Positions 22,046-32,712 of a stretch of DNA of 64,000 bases are shown one piece after another. A model generated the notes under the pieces. It did not search any database, was not told the origin of the DNA, and worked only from the letters and a program-made list of their open reading frames with translations. Both the position numbers and the translations under genes were made by a program. The DNA is taken from NCBI RefSeq assembly GCF_003255815.1, contig NC_037686.1, forward strand, positions 54,409,888 to 54,473,887, in the 5' to 3' direction. Each line of letters begins with the position of its first letter. The stretch's first letter is position 1. The DNA is from Theropithecus gelada (taxonomy: Eukaryota > Chordata > Mammalia > Primates > Cercopithecidae).

Positions 22046-22355
22046 GTGTTCTCTGTTCATGTGTAATTACTAATAATGTAATTATAATATAAATCTGACT
22101 CTCATACAGTTCTCAGTAAATATGGACTAGGTGCTGTGCTAAGGATTAAAAATTCAATATTGAGACAGGCACAGTCCCTGCCCTTGTGTACTTATCAAAG
22201 GTGAAGATAAAGACCCTCTGTGGCTCACTGTACATAGACAAGATCAAGGTGCTCTCTCTTAGGGAATTCCTCAGTTACCCAAGACCGTCTGGCTTCCCAG
22301 ATGCTATTCAGGCCACCAGGTCTGAATATCACCTAAGTTGGCATGTGTTTCCTTT
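22046..22355. other. old repeat-like sequence, unassigned
   Basis: 'ctaggtgctgtgctaagga' at about 22127-22145 resembles an ancient SINE/LINE segment. The rest is unassigned. Confidence 0.35.
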
Positions 22356-22365
22356 GCCAACCCTG

Positions 22366-22987
22366 TTTATTTATTTTTGAGATAGAGTCTTGCTCTGTTG
22401 CCCGGCTAGAACGCAGTAGTATGATCATTGTTCACTACAGCATCGACCTCCTGGACTGAAGTGATTCTCCTGCCTCAGCCTCCTAAGTAGCTGGGACTGC
22501 AGGAGCAGTCCACCATGCCCAGCTAATATTTTATGTTTTGTAGAGATAGGTCTCACTGTGTTACCTGGGCTGGTCTTGAACTCCTGAGCTCAAGCAACCC
22601 TATCCTCCTCAGTCTTCCAAAGTGCATGTATCCCACCTGAGGCAGCCGTGCCAAATGTACTCTCACTACAGAGAGAGGCCCTGGGTGGAATGATCCTGGG
22701 CTGCCTTCACATCCTACATTGCATGGATGCTGAGCTGAGAGCCATGGGGCTTTCCCTGGGTCTGCCATAGTGGGGTGGAAGGGATTTCAGGGCTGAGGCT
22801 GGAATTGGTGGATGTCTTTGGGAGAAGAGGACCACCAGGATGGCAGGCTGAGTGGAGGATGGGCCAGGGCTGAGGGGTCCAAAGTAGATTACAGGCATGT
22901 AGCCACCATGCCCGGCCTGCCAACCCTATCCTCCTCAGCCTCCCGAAGTGCTGGGATTACAGGCACGAGCCACCACGCCTGGCCTGC
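22366..22987 (-). mobile_element. Alu, antisense, disrupted by inverted insert and tandem duplication
   Basis: A normal reverse Alu runs from the T-rich tail (about 22366) to 'tcttccaaagtgc' at 22624. It is then interrupted by 22625-22887, resumes at 'attacaggcatg', reaches its 5' end 'gcccggcctgc' at 22920, and then repeats its last ~67 bp (22921-22987). Target-site copies 'gccaaccctgttta' (22356-22369) and 'gccaaccctattta' (from 22987) bound it. Confidence 0.88.
22635..22887 (-). repeat. inverted copy of 19775-20029 inside an Alu
   Basis: Reverse complement of the unique segment 2.6 kb upstream, about 95 percent identical. Both flanks are Alu sequence. About ten bases (22625-22634) at the left junction belong to neither parent. 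No poly(A) or own target duplication is visible, so retrotransposition is unlikely. Confidence 0.9.
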
Positions 22988-23052
22988 CAACCCTATTTAA
23001 TTAATCGGCATTCCAGCTATTCACAACTGTTCATACATCCAGTCTTTGGTTC

Positions 23053-23664
23053 TGTTGGGGCTCAAAGAAAACATTACCCCAAAGTATGGTGAGTTGGCAT
23101 GCTGAGTACTTTGAACTAAAGGAGATTGGAAGGTCTCAGATGTGGCGTCAGAAGCAGTCTGTCCTCTGACCTTCTACTGTCCTCTTTCTCCACCCGAAGC
23201 AAATCATACACAATTTCTCTTCTCCAAGGTGGGTCATCAAATTAGGACCCCTCTCCCCCAAAGCAAGCCATCAAGCCTGAAAAGGTCACTCTTTCCCTTC
23301 TCCCCTTTCTCTTTCCAGAAGTATCCTGCCCCATACAGGGGGAGAAATGCTGCAGAGAGAGGCCAAAAAGAATCTGGACAGACCTTGCTGGGTCTCCCTG
23401 CCTCAGTCTATCACCATTAGATCGTACCCCTTAACCATTCACATTTTGACACAGCTGTCCATTCTTTGTGGAACCTAAGCATACAAATAGATGTTTTTTC
23501 TGGGTCTTCGGGTCTTCATTTGTGAAGGCTCTTGTGCTATGTAAATCTTTGATTCAAATAAATTTGTTACACTTTCCTCTTGTTAACCTGTCTTTTCTTA
23601 TAGGAGTGTCAGCTGTGACCCTTATGATGGGAAAGCAAAGGTATCACCGCTTTCCACCGCTACA
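23053..23664 (+). mobile_element. solo LTR, ERVL type (MLT2/MER74-like)
   Basis: TGTTGGGG start, 'accccaaagtatggtgagtt', 'ggcatgctgagtactttgaa', then 'aataaatttgttac' and the end 'ttccaccgctaca'. TG...CA ends are present. Shares its opening module with 1289-2000. Confidence 0.7.
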
Positions 23665-25600
23665 GTTTTCTCCAGGTGTGTGGGCAGCCCTGGGGCTGCG
23701 TTCTTCCATCAAGAAAACACAAGGGGGCGGTAGTGGCACTTGGGCTTGATGGTAGTGGGACTTAAAATTGAGTCGTAGAAAAGAAAGAAAAATAAAAATG
23801 ATAGAAGGCAAAGATGGAAGAAGAGAAGCCTCAAGAAAAGAAGTGTGGTGTGACAAGAGCCAATAACACATTTTAATGTTTTTCCCAGAGCTGTGCTCCC
23901 TCCCCAACATGAAACAGTGCAAAGCATGGAATTAATCCACTCCAATGCATTGTGGGGAAGAAGGTTTGAAGTGAAGGGAGCAGGGAAAGGCCCTTGCAGG
24001 CTGAAGCCCTGTGGAAGAGGGCTGGGCTAAGCAGCCTCTGGGGAAGGGGGCCACTCAGGGCCCAGATCAGCTGGCCTGCTCTTTCTTTCCACGGGCCCCA
24101 GGGTGCAGCCAGCTTCTCTCACCTTAAGAGATTTCCCTGGCTTCTGAGCCAGCTGTCACCAGCTACCACGCCCCACCCAGCCCCAGGCAAACCCACAGTA
24201 CATTTTCTTCTCTGAGATTTACTACCAGGAAACAGATTAGAAAACAGCAAAAATAAGCAAAGGGTGAATTACCCAGGTTAAAGGCAACGTTGTGCAGCTC
24301 CTATGGACAGACCTCTAGTTCTTATTTACTGTTTTAAAAACTAGATTGGATTGAATGCTTTGTCTTTTTTCTAAGAGAGCTAAGGTGACCAAATGTCCAG
24401 GTTTGCCCAGGTGTGAGGAGATTCCTGGAATTCAGGACTTTGAGTGCCAACCCTGGGAGAGTCCTGGTCAACTGGGAAGAGTTGGTCATCAACAGAGAGC
24501 TCAGACAGGACCCTCCTCACCTCCAGACCAAGCTTCTGAATGAAGCTTTGCAGAAAGCTCTCCCAGTCAGGGCTGAACCAAGCATGGGAGGTAGGGCCCT
24601 CAGCTGCCTGTTGGTCTCAAGTGGGCAATTTCCATCCTCAAGACTTTTACCAGCGAAGCACTGCGTAGGGGCTCCAGTCTCCCCAGACGCCACATCATGT
24701 ACATTCCCCTGTGCCTGTTTCCTCACCAAAGCAGGAAGAAGGAGGACGGGATTTCTGTGTGGGTGCTCCTCTGGCCATTTTTTAGGGAGTGGTTTCTCCA
24801 GATCAGGAAACTCTCCCATCCTCCCTCCCCACTCCCCATCAAGAGCATTTTTATTTTATAAACAAAGTTAAGCAGAGTCCCTTGCTGCAGGCTGCCCATT
24901 GAGGTAGTGTATGAATATCATGCGTTTTCTAGAGGAGCAGACCAGTTGCAGCACCTCCCAAACTATTCAGCCACTGAATTTCCTCCCTTTTCTTTGGGAA
25001 AGCTGCGTTCTGAAGAGCACATCCTCCTGGAACCTTTGTTTGATCCCACTTAAGCAGCTTTGGGACCTCCCCTGGTGATACCCAGTGCTGTTTTCATAAA
25101 AGAATCAAGCAGAGCACTAAGGGCTTTTCACTGAGACGGACCCAGCACCACTGGCCGTGCCAAGTGTACGCAGCGGGTGTGTGTGTGTGTGTGAGCTTGC
25201 TGGCAGGCGGCCCTCTGTAGGCAGTTCTTTACACCTCAGGCCAGGTTGCAAATGCCATCTCTGCTGGCTTGGGGAGGGCTATTTAAAGTCTCTCTAAAGG
25301 CCACCAAGCCTGCATGACTTCTCACACTTCCTAAAAATTGCAGGGTCCGAATGGTGCAAATTCCAGCCAACGCAGCTCTCGGGTCATCGCCTTGTGTGCC
25401 AGCATATGTAGGACTCGCATCAAGTTACTGTAAACAGATGGCATGTTTGTTACACTCTTGCTGAAATGTACTATTATATATGCACATTTTGTTTGCTAAT
25501 AGCTTTGAAGACTTGAGTTGATTAATTAAAAGCAACACATACTTAATAGTTGTATTTTTTTTCAAATGATACATTTGGTTTTTGTAATTTTTTTAAATGG
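23665..25600. other. largely repeat-free sequence
   Basis: No Alu, L1 or LTR hallmark for almost 2 kb. It contains a 152-codon open frame (24413-24871) without any recognisable domain, and a short (TG)n at 25178-25194. A GC-richer stretch at 25130-25420 keeps several CpGs. Could hold noncoding regulatory sequence; see findings. Confidence 0.5.
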
Positions 25601-27185
25601 AAAAAAAAAAACAACCAACAGGGCCTGATTTATATACTGAAAAGAGGTTCTTTCCAAGTAAATTAGGAAAAGTACTTTGCATTCCTGAACTTATTTATTT
25701 TCCCCCGTAGCTAATGTTGCTTGTTATTCTAAACTGAGTGGGGATGCTAAAAAAGAAAAAGCGTTGCCCTCCTGTAGAGCATGTATCACCTGTAAATTTC
25801 CATGAGACAGTTGTGCCTCTAATCTCTGAATTCAATTCCACCAGAGCAAATTGACTTTCACTGAGGTGACTTTGAAGCCAAGTCATTTTGCAGGTTCAAG
25901 AAGGAAACTCTGCCAGCCACACCGCTGAGCCCACTGGCCAGGGTGCCGCCTGCGAAGCCCCACCTTCCACCACACCCTCCCCTCAGTGCTGGTTCCACTG
26001 AGGTAGTCACCAAAACAAGTTGTTTAATTAAAAGATTTCCAGTTCCTTATTTCCCAAGTGCAACAGAATGGGGAAGTGTCCCTGCTGTAATGTAAATAAT
26101 GGCAGTCAGTCTTCTACACATCCCGGTGAGGGAAATCGCTCGCTGGCTCGTAGAAGAGTTGCCAGCCTTTCCAGTACAACACTTTGGGCTGAAACTCACA
26201 CATATGTGCTATGGAAGTTGAATTCTGGCAAGTGCTATTCCTGGTATTTATTTGAAAGAAGCCAAGTACTTAAATGGAGTTAAAACAAAACAGGCTTTTT
26301 ACTCTCTTCCCTGCAACCTACAACCCTTGGCTCCCTCTTCTCTGAGTTTTGTTTGGAATTTTAAAAATTGACTACACCTCTTCAGAAATTCCCCCCTTGG
26401 TGTCAACTGGTCTCCAGTTGGCATTGGAAATGCTGAAATGTCAAAAAGAGGGTTGAAACGGTCTAAAGGGCAGCTTCCTGAGAAAAAATTAACCTTCCTT
26501 GGATTCTTCTCCAGGTTTTAGGCCACTTGAGGTCACCTTTGAAAGAACAACCTGTCCACATGAAAATGAGGGCGGTCCCTACCAACAGCTCACATGACTG
26601 ACTATGGCAGCCACACTCAGGGCCTGGCACTTGCTGGGCCCAGAGAAAGTTGATTGGGGTTAAGGCGGCCTGAGCGGTTTCAAGTCAGAGTGTGGAGCAG
26701 CTAGGAGGGGCCTCGGAGATTAATTCCCACATTTTCCTCAAGAAGAAGCAGAGGCCTGAGGCTGTACATCTAGCAAGTTGTGGGAAGGGGAGGAAAGGGG
26801 GTGCTTACACCTGCCAATTCGTCTTTGCACCACCAAACCTTCCCCACCTCCACATCGGCCGAGCTTGGGTCTCTTTCTTGGAGCCAGGGAGGGGCAGCGG
26901 GAAGGAGGCCTAAGGGCTAAGAAGAAAAACTGGTCTTCCAAATATCAACCTGCTGTGTGGGATGAGGAGAGGCAGGAACAGGCATGACTGTAGGCTAGAA
27001 GAATGTGTTTTCCCTGCCTTCTCATGTTCCTTCTCATTTTATTTTTCCTTTTGGACTTCGTGTGCAAACGTTCAAGTTAATCATACTCCTTGGATCACAG
27101 TCCTTTGTCATCTTGGTCTTCTCAATGCCTCCTCTTGCTTAGTTTTATTTATTTTTAATGTATTATTATATTGCTTAGCTTAAGC
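25601..27185. other. largely repeat-free sequence, continued
   Basis: No gene recognised. TTAATTAAAAG-type homeodomain-like strings occur at about 25519-25531 and 26021-26034. 26720-26780 may be a degraded MIR. Open frames around 26692-26987 overlap on both strands and look random. Confidence 0.45.
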
Positions 27186-27189
27186 ATAC

Positions 27190-27287
27190 TCTGAGATATT
27201 TTTATATGTATTATATATATAATTTATATATATAATTATATATTTTAATTATATATATTTTAGTTAATTATATATATGTATATATAA
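27190..27287. repeat. (TA)n AT-rich microsatellite
   Basis: Long TATATA/AATTATATA alternation directly before an antisense Alu monomer, so probably an expanded tail. Confidence 0.8.
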
Positions 27288-27433
27288 TGAGATGGGGTCT
27301 CACTCTGTCACCCAGGCTGAAGTAGTGGTACAATTATAGCTCACTGCAGCCTCAAACTCCTGGACTCGAGCAATCCTCCTGCCTCAGCCTCCCAAAGTGC
27401 TGAGATTACAGGTGTGAACCACCATGTCTGGCT
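27288..27433 (-). mobile_element. Alu left monomer (FLAM-like), antisense
   Basis: 'gatggggtctcactctgtca' to 'aaccaccatgtctggc' is the reverse of a single Alu left arm. Confidence 0.83.
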
Positions 27434-27439
27434 GCTTTG

Positions 27440-28054
27440 TTTTGTTAATGGGAAAATCAAACCCTGTAAAATATTTTAACAAGGTTTATTCTGATCCAGT
27501 CTGAGTGACCACAGCCTAGGGAAACACAGTCTCAAGGGGCCCTGAGAAAGTGTGCCCAAGGTGGTTAGATTACAGTTTGGTTTTGTACATTTCAGGGAGG
27601 CAGGAGTTACAGGCAAAGACATAAATCAATATACGGAAGGTATACATTGGTTTTGCCCCAAAAGGCAGGATATCTCAAAGCAGGGGGCTTACAAGTCATA
27701 GGTGAATTCAGAGATCCTTGAATCGGCAATTAGTTAAAGGAACAAAACTTTGTCTAAACACTTGAAGTTAACACAAAGGGATGTTTAAGTTAAAATAAGG
27801 ATGTCAGAGTCAGCCACAATATGACCTGTTTAGCAACACTGGTGGCCTCCAGGCATAATATAACTCATGCCTGACCTGGACCTAGGTCTTGTTTATGATT
27901 TGGTATCTTAAAGCCACAAAGAGTCTGTTTTTTATCAGCCTTATGATCTCTATTCTAACATTAATGCTGGTTGGTTGTTGTGCCTAAACTCAAAAAGGAG
28001 GATAATGAGGTGTGCTCAAGGTCCCTTTCCATCATGGTTAGGAACTCAGTTTTT
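27440..28054. mobile_element. unassigned interspersed repeat, left part (tentative)
   Basis: Phrases such as 'gtccctttccatcatggtta' and, beyond the Alu, 'tcccttggccaagagggtgt' and 'ggggcttaggattgtatttt' resemble a widespread old repeat I cannot name. It is split by the Alu at 28055. Confidence 0.4.
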
Positions 28055-28275
28055 GTTTGTTTGTTTGTTTGTTTTTGAGACGGAGTTTCACTCTTGTTGC
28101 CCAGCTGGAGTGCAATGGCATGATCTCAGTTCACCGCAACCTCCGCCCCCTGGGTACAAGCGATTCTCCTGCCTCAGCCTCCCAAGTAGCTGGGATTACA
28201 GGCACCCACCACCATGCCCGGCTCATTTTGTAATTTCTTAGTAGAGACGAGGTTTCTCCATGTCGGTCAGGCAAG
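28055..28275 (-). mobile_element. 5'-truncated Alu, antisense
   Basis: The reverse Alu begins with a (GTTT)n tail and 'gagacggagtttcactcttg' and stops at 'tgtcggtcag', so the 5' third is missing. A perfect 14-bp duplication GGAACTCAGTTTTT lies at 28041-28054 and 28276-28289. Confidence 0.92.
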
Positions 28276-28380
28276 GGAACTCAGTTTTTAAGGATTCTCT
28301 GGAGATCCCTTGGCCAAGAGGGTGTAGGTTCAGTTGTTGGGGGGCTTAGGATTGTATTTTTAGTTTACAGTTTATTTTTT
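28276..28380. mobile_element. unassigned interspersed repeat, right part (tentative)
   Basis: Continuation of the repeat at 27440-28054 after the Alu. Confidence 0.35.
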
Positions 28381-28629
28381 TAATTCTCCAAATACTATAT
28401 ACTTCATTAGAGGCAACCATTCTAATCTGTTTAATGTGTATCTTTTTATTTTTATGTGTTCTTGCAAAATAATATTATTGCATGATATCTATGGATATAT
28501 ATGTGTATATATATACACACACACACATATGTAGCATATATGTGCTATAAATAAAATATTTAAAATATAAAATAAAATATTGATGCTATAAATTAAAGTT
28601 TGAGCTTTTTATTTTCCAAAAAGTATTGA
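28381..28629. repeat. AT-rich region with (TA)n/(CA)n microsatellite
   Basis: 'atatatgtgtatatatatac' and '(ac)n' at about 28493-28530 in otherwise AT-rich sequence. Confidence 0.65.
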
Positions 28630-29735
28630 TACCCAAGAAGTTAAAAAATAGTATAGGGAAGCACATGAAAAAAAGCTCAGCATCAGTCGTCATTAGATAA
28701 TGCAAATCAAAACCACATGAGATACCACTTCACATCCACAACAGTTGCCATTATCTAAAAAAAAAAAAAAAAGAGAGAGAGAAAGAAAAAAGAAAAAAGA
28801 AGTGTTGACAAGGATATGGAGAAATTGGAAACCTCATACATTCCTGGTGGGGATATAATCACCTTGAGCTCCTTATCCCCAAGCCTCTAGGTCCGCCTGT
28901 GGCTGAGATCAGCCGGTAAGCATCAGCTGGCTCCCCAAGGCATCTTTGGACTAGATTTGCAGGTGCCACCTTCAACCAAGCCAGTTGTTTCCCTCCTGCC
29001 CTCATGCCTGGGGTCTAGTAAGTACTAAAACCAACTCAGGAAATCACACATTGCCGGTGGAGGTATAGCCACTATCACTGTGGAAAAACAGTTTGATGGT
29101 TCCTCAAAAAGTTAAACATAGAATTGTCATATGATCAAGCGGCTCTACTCCCAGGTATATACCCAAAAGAACTAAAAAGAGGGACTCAAATAGATACTTG
29201 TACACCAATGTTCATATCAGCATTCTTCACAATAGACAAAAGGTTGGAACACCCAAGTGTTCATCAACTGATGAATATGTTTTTAAAAAGTGTGATATAT
29301 AGTTAAATATCAATATTTTATATTTTAAAACAAATGGGGATATTATTCAACCAGAAAAAGGAATGAAATTCTAATCTATGCTACAACATGGGTGAACTCT
29401 GAAGACATTATGCCAAACGAAATAAGCTGAATTAAAAAGGACAAATATTGCATGATTTAACTTATCTATAGTACCTAGAACAGTCAAGTTCACAGAAACA
29501 AAAAGTAGAATAGTGGTTACAGGGGGCTATAGGATGGAGAATGGGGAATTACTGTCTAATGGGTACAGAGTCTTAGTTTGGGATGATGAAAATGTTCTAG
29601 AAATGAATAATGGTGATGGTTGTAGCACAATGTGAATGTAATTAATACCACCGAACAGGTAAAAATGGTTAAAATGGTAAGTTTTGCGTTGTGTATATTT
29701 TATCACACACAAAAAAGACATCTAGAAAAATATAA
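28630..29735 (+). mobile_element. L1M (L1MA/MB-type) 3' end, with internal insert
   Basis: Ordered L1 phrases: 'aatcaaaaccacatgagata', 'gttgacaaggatatggagaa', 'gttcctcaaaaagttaaaca', 'cttcacaatagacaaaaggt', 'agacattatgccaaacgaaa' and 'gttaaaatggtaagttttgc'. An A/GA-rich run at 28757-28800 and a 191-bp foreign segment at 28856-29046 interrupt it. Confidence 0.9.
28856..29046 (+). repeat. direct copy of 32016-32206 inserted in L1
   Basis: About 92 percent identical by hand count (15 differences) to unique sequence 3.2 kb downstream, same orientation. L1 sequence flanks both sides, and the L1 string 'acattcctggtggggatat' (28838-28856) is repeated in diverged form at 29048-29066, so the insertion duplicated about 19 bp of its target. 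Confidence 0.9.
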
Positions 29736-29739
29736 CACA

Positions 29740-30051
29740 TAGAGGTCCTCTACAAGCCAGGTCCCCTGATTTCCTCCAATGTTACATAACTAATTTTAAT
29801 ATCAAAATCAGGAAACTGACATTAGAATAAAACAATTACCTGGACTACGGATCTAGGCAGATTTTATCAGCTCTGTGCATGCACTCGTTTTTTTGTGTGT
29901 GTGTTTATATCTTGATATGTACTTCTATGACCCTTTATCACATATATAAGTTTGTATAACTGATACCTCGATCAAGATATATGTCTATATTTTTAATTTA
30001 TCTAAAAGTTATTGTGTTATACATCTCATTCTTCTTCTTGCTTGCTAACAA
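29740..30051 (-). mobile_element. L1M 3' end, antisense, left part
   Basis: 'taatatcaaaatcaggaaac', 'cagctctgtgcatgcactc' and 'atatataagtttgtataac' resemble the reversed 3' end of old L1M elements. Probably continuous with 30260-30700 across an Alu. Confidence 0.55.
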
Positions 30052-30065
30052 AACCTAACCACTAA

Positions 30066-30246
30066 TCTGGAAGTGGAGGCGCATGCCTGTTATCCCAGCT
30101 ACTCAGAAGGCTGAGGCAGGAGAATCGCTTGAACCCGGGAGGCGGAGGTTGCGGTGAGCTGAGATAGTGCCATTGCACTCCAACCTGGGCAACAAGAGCA
30201 AAGCTCTGTCTTAAAACAAACAAAACAAACAAACAAACAAACAAAT
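30066..30246 (+). mobile_element. 5'-truncated Alu, sense
   Basis: Starts within the right arm ('gtggaggcgcatgcctgtta') and ends in a (CAAA)n tail. AACCTAAYCACTA flanks it at about 30052-30064 and 30247-30259. Confidence 0.9.
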
Positions 30247-30259
30247 AACCTAATCACTA

Positions 30260-30700
30260 TACTCTTAAGATCTATGTTCTTATGTATGTACCTAATTCAT
30301 TGCATAATGTGATCATGTAGCATCACATTTAACTCTAAGCTCTCCCAGTAGACATCTAAGTTGCCTCAAATTCCCTACCACAAAAAATATTAAGGTTGCA
30401 CTAAACATCCTCGGGCAAGTGTCATGATGGTGCTGTGTGCGAATTTCTCTGGGTACCTTCCTAGACGCTGAATTGCTGGGACATTACATTTTTCATTTAA
30501 TCAAGCTCTGCCAGGTTGCTATCCAAAAAATGGTGGCTCCAGTCTACACTCCCGCCCACCAGCAAAACGCGAGGGTTTCTCTGTCCTCACACTCTAACCA
30601 ACAATTGGCATTAACAGCTTTCTAGTTTTTGCAGTCTTATAGAGGAAAGTGTTGTTTTAATTTGCATTCCTCTGATTGCTAGTGGTTTTGATCATCTTGA
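30260..30700 (-). mobile_element. L1M 3' end, antisense, right part
   Basis: 'cagtctacactcccgcccac', 'tctaaccaacaattggcatt' and 'ttaatttgcattcctctgat' are the reversed L1M string ('caccagcaatgta...ttgcatttctctgat'). It appears to resume briefly at 31178-31215 beyond the inserted LTR. Confidence 0.7.
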
Positions 30701-31165
30701 TGGGTTTAGGACATGCTAGCCCAAAATATGGCGCCTTGGCATTTGAGAAAACAGCAGAAGCAGGAAGGTCACTCTTAGCTTCCACTCATGCTTCTCCCAT
30801 GAAGCAGGCCATAAAACTTTCATTCCAGAGTTCTCCTCCCATTTCTCCCTGAGAAAATGAACATCCTTAACTCTAAAGATACAGAGAAGAACCTGATCAA
30901 ACAGGCCTTGTGAAATTCCCCCCAATTTAGTAACATTAGATTACACTCCCTTTGTCCACCCTCGTACTTCTCCACAACTACCCACTTCTTCATGAAACTT
31001 AGCATAAAAACACATAGGTTTCCCTGTTTCTTTAGGTCTCCAGGTCACATAAAACTTATGTTAAATAAATGTATATGGTTTTCTCTTGTGAATCTATCTT
31101 TCATTGTAGGGATCTTAGCCATGAACCTAGCAATGGGTGAGTAAAGAAACCTGTCCTTCCCTACA
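30701..31165 (+). mobile_element. solo LTR, ERVL type (MER54/MER74-like)
   Basis: 'gcccaaaatatggcgccttg', 'cagcagaagcaggaaggtca', 'cataaaacttatgttaaata' and the end 'cctgtccttccctaca'. TG...CA ends. It sits inside antisense L1M, which continues on both sides. Confidence 0.7.
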
Positions 31166-31215
31166 ATATGTCCTCCCTGTTCATAAGCTTATTAGCTTTT
31201 AGAAATTCGTCCTCT

Positions 31216-31680
31216 GTGTCATGAGTTGAATTGTGTTCCCCCAACAAGATATGTTGAAGTCCTAATCCCCAGTGCTTCAGAATGTGACCTTATTTTGAAA
31301 TAGGGTCTTTACAGAGGTCACCAAGTTACAATGAACTCATCAAGGTGGGTTCTTAATTCAGTAAGACTGGTATCCTTATAAAAAGGGGCAATTTGCATAC
31401 AGAGACAGGCATGTACAGAGGGAAGACGATGTGAGGAGACCCAGGAACAATGAGTCATGCCATGTTGGAGTGATGCTGCCACAAGCCCAGGAACGTCTGG
31501 GGCTACCAGAAACTGGAACAGGCAAGGAAGTGTCCTTCCTCTACAGGCGTCAGAGGGAGCATGGCCCCACTGATACTGATTTCTGACAGCTGGCCTCCTG
31601 AACTATGAGACAATAAAGTCCTTTTGTTTTACGCTACCCACTTTGTGGCACTTTGTTACAGCAGCCCTATAAAACAAATA
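31216..31680 (+). mobile_element. MLT1 LTR (MaLR)
   Basis: 'ttgaattgtgttcccccaac', 'atgttgaagtcctaatcccc', 'aatagggtctttacagaggt', 'actatgagacaataaagtcc' and 'acagcagccctataaaac' give the full MLT1 order. Confidence 0.9.
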
Positions 31681-32660
31681 CACTGGGGACTGCATGTCCA
31701 CAGCATCTGCCCGGTTTTCAGTGAGGCTCCTTCCTTTTCCTATGACTTTTCAAAAGTTCCTTGTCTGCTACAAATTCACTTTGACTTTTTATTCCTTTCT
31801 CCCTCCTTTCCATCATCCCACCTACTTTCCTGGAGCTACTTTGAGAGTAGAATTTCATGTAGAAGGGAAGAGCCACTTAACTAGAGGTGAGATGGAGGTA
31901 GAGAGCAGGGATATATTTAGGCATAGGAGGTTTATGATGCCTCCAAACAGAAGTAGGGAAGCAGTCCTGGGTTGTAGGATCAACCTAGAGACAAGGAGAA
32001 TTCTCTGTGCTTCCCTAATCACCTTGAGCTCCTTATCCCAAAGCCGCTAGGTCCGCCTGTGGCTGAGATCAGCCAGTAAGTGTCAGCTGGCTCCCCAAGG
32101 CATCTTTGGACTAGGTTTACAGGTGCCACCTTCAACCAAGCCGGTGGTTTCCCTCCTGCCCACATGTGTGGGGTCTAGTAAGTACCAAAACTAACTCAGG
32201 AAATCATACTGCAGGCTGTTTTAGGTCTTCTGAAACTCTGTCTTCTAATTTGGTTTTGTTGAGCCCTTCTCAATATTCAAGGAGGAAGGCCATGGAGTAT
32301 TCCAAAGGTCTTTGCCCTTAAAAAGGTCATTTTATTGCCACAATGAGATGACGTTATAAGGAAAGGCTGAGACCAGCTGGAGGAAGATGTGTGGGCCGGG
32401 CCAGGGCTGCAGAAGCAGCCACTGAAGAGCCTAATTCTGCCCAGGATGTGGTTTCTAAAATGAACCAGTTTCATCCATCATTAATTTTTGCTTCCCTAAG
32501 TTGCACCATCTCACTGCCCTTTCACGGTAACTTCCTTGAGAGGACGCTTATACTTCTCCAGGGGCCCCAAACACGCAGCACCTGGATTTTTCTGCAGTGT
32601 TTGGGAACACTCACTGGACAAGACAAGTCCTCCCCTAAAAGCAAGAAGCTCAATGCCAAC
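31681..32660. other. unique sequence holding a duplication source
   Basis: No gene or known repeat recognised. 32016-32206 also occurs at 28856-29046. On the minus strand an AATAAA lies near 32333-32338 but nothing else supports a transcript end. Confidence 0.55.
32016..32206 (+). repeat. source copy of a direct local duplication
   Basis: 191 bp matching 28856-29046 at about 92 percent. The flanks here are unique sequence, so it is inferred to be the donor. Confidence 0.88.
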
Positions 32661-32665
32661 TTCAT

Positions 32666-32712
32666 ACAAAAAAAAAAAAAAAAAGAAAGAAAGAAAGAAA
32701 AGAAAAGAAAAC
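32666..32712 (+). repeat. (A)n(GAAA)n run
   Basis: Seventeen or so A followed by GAAA units, ending an otherwise unassigned segment. It looks like a retrotransposon-style tail without an identifiable body. Confidence 0.7.

Noticed and set aside
24413..24871. 152-codon open frame on the plus strand
   Set aside because: GC-richer local composition makes long chance frames likely. The peptide has no recognisable domain, is overlapped by a minus-strand frame of 100 codons, and no splice or polyadenylation context stands out.
28493..28530. Possible cruciform or Z-DNA element
   Set aside because: Ordinary (TA)n/(CA)n microsatellite; nothing suggests function.
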